From CAYLNC01 sp964534415 (GTDB lineage Bacteria > Patescibacteriota > Minisyncoccia > Phycocordibacterales > JAACPR01): DNA of 6,508 nt. Below, in pieces: positions 5,940 to 6,508 of this stretch (its first letter is position 1; each line of letters opens with the position of its first letter). The notes beneath the pieces were generated by a model that did no database searches, had not been told where the DNA came from, and saw only the letters and a list, made by a program, of their open reading frames with translations. The stretch is from assembly GCA_964534415.1 (NCBI GenBank), contig CAZHOL010000016.1:1-6508 (forward strand), written 5' to 3'. A program made the position numbers and the translations under genes.

Positions 5940-6471
5940 TATTCACCTCCAAATTTCTCTGGGAGACAGTAGTTTGAATATGGAATTTACTACTAACTGT
6001 TGGGCCAACGAGAGCGGTTCCGGCAATTGATATTAGGACGCGGGGTTGGAGACTCTCATATTCGTCATAAACAATGAATCTTGCATTATCAATATTTATC
6101 TGATCTGAAGTTATAGCAACGTAATCACTCCAACTTCCACCTTCAGGCTTTACACTTCTTTCTATTTTGTTTTGTGCAAAACGATACTTCACATGTCTTT
6201 TGACATTATCAAGATCTTCAATAACATAAATCTCATTTGCGGTGCTTTGATCAACCTGAACATCACCAGTTTTTACAGATCTCGTGATATTCTCCAGAGC
6301 AAAATTCAAATCATTCATCACAATAGTTAGAGACTGTGATTTTCTGTTTACATCGACAATTGTCATGATTGATCCGAGAGTGATGACGAGCACTATTGCA
6401 AACAGCGCAATCGAGACGAGCATTTCCACCAAAGTGAATCCCTTATTATTTTGTTTCGGAAATCTTTGCAT
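5923..6471 (-). CDS. Type IV pilus minor pseudopilin, PilW/GspJ-like
   Basis: This 182-aa protein begins with a short leader 'MQRFPKQNNKG' (cleavage between G11 and F12) and mature FTLVEMLVSIALFAIVL with E16 as Glu +5. The membrane helix runs to about residue 34. The following region has no cysteine; 'NDLNFALENITRSVKTG' (53-69) and the C-terminal 'FHIQTTVSQRNL' (163-174) are typical of GspJ/PilW-type minor pilins, which pair with I- and K-type subunits to start pilus assembly at the inner membrane. GGAAGA lies 9 bases before the ATG. The frame stays open upstream to the window edge, so a longer form cannot be excluded, but the leader length is normal for this start. First pseudopilin gene of the visible set; more pilin genes may lie further upstream. 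Confidence 0.9.
   Translation of the reverse strand: MQRFPKQNNKGFTLVEMLVSIALFAIVLVITLGSIMTIVDVNRKSQSLTIVMNDLNFALENITRSVKTGDVQVDQSTANEIYVIEDLDNVKRHVKYRFAQNKIERSVKPEGGSWSDYVAITSDQINIDNARFIVYDEYESLQPRVLISIAGTALVGPTVSSKFHIQTTVSQRNLEVNNATFN
5943..5950 (-). promoter_or_regulatory. Strong Shine-Dalgarno of the PilV/GspI-like gene
   Basis: GGAGGTGA on the minus strand is a full complement to the 16S anti-Shine-Dalgarno core, with 6 bases from GGAGG to the ATG at 5939. It settles the start at 5939 rather than the in-frame ATG at 5921. It is the only strong ribosome site in the window and lies inside the 3' end of the upstream pseudopilin gene. Confidence 0.85.
6434..6460. repeat. Copy 2 of a 27-bp prepilin-leader repeat
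   Basis: This is the partner of 5884-5910 and encodes PKQNN-K-GFT of the J-like pseudopilin, 550 bases away in the same orientation. The third pseudopilin shares only the GGATTCAC core (5295-5302) for Gly-Phe-Thr. Confidence 0.8.
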
Positions 6472-6480
6472 TATATTGAA

Positions 6481-6486
6481 TCTTCC
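6481..6486 (-). promoter_or_regulatory. Weak ribosome binding site of the PilW/GspJ-like gene
   Basis: GGAAGA on the minus strand lies 9 bases before the ATG at 6471. The match to the anti-Shine-Dalgarno is partial and the spacing slightly long, but it supports the chosen start over anything further upstream. Confidence 0.4.
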
Positions 6487-6508
6487 AAATTGATTACAGA
6501 AATTTGTC

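Noticed and set aside
6470..6475. Perfect TATAAT on the minus strand at the start of the J-like pseudopilin
   Set aside because: It overlaps the ATG itself, so a transcript from it would lack the start codon; likely chance in AT-rich DNA.
6494..6508. Possible last codons and TAA stop of an upstream gene at the right edge
   Set aside because: Five codons (D-K-F-L-stop) are too few to support a gene call, although operon spacing would fit.

Overview
The window looks like part of the chromosome of a Candidate Phyla Radiation (Patescibacteria) bacterium, probably on the Parcubacteria side. This rests on protein style only: a LigA with the group-typical 'ALDSLK' and 'QWSFND' stretches, GatC-GatA next to type IV pilus pseudopilins, AT-leaning composition and very tight packing. 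TGA is used as a stop (gatC), so the Gracilibacteria/SR1 code, where TGA is glycine, does not fit. No database search was possible, so the lineage is an inference.

All genes lie on the minus strand and read from right to left. First come three pseudopilin genes (6471-5923, 5939-5343, 5338-4796), resembling the J, I and K/PilX minor pilins that form a pilus tip. Then come ligA (NAD+-dependent DNA ligase), gatC and gatA (two of the three subunits of the tRNA-dependent amidotransferase; gatB is not here), an unrecognised membrane protein with an outer SH3-like domain and a cytoplasmic HEPN-like domain, and the 5' two-thirds of an initiator tRNA-fMet(CAU) cut by the left window edge. Gaps are 0-26 bases and several genes overlap, so the proteins are probably co-transcribed. 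The tRNA has its own convincing promoter, and ligA and gatC each have a possible extended -10 placed so that their mRNA would start at or within a few bases of ATG. No gene-free stretch exceeds 61 bases.

Most of the region is housekeeping (nick sealing, Gln-/Asn-tRNA formation, translation initiation) joined to a surface pilus module, a combination that would suit DNA uptake but does not prove it. The points most worth following are the SH3b-TM-HEPN protein, the initiator tRNA with a broken 'three G:C pairs' signature and a changed G18, a LigA zinc finger that has lost two of four cysteines, and the possible leaderless starts. I see no CRISPR array, insertion sequence, phage gene or clear defence island.
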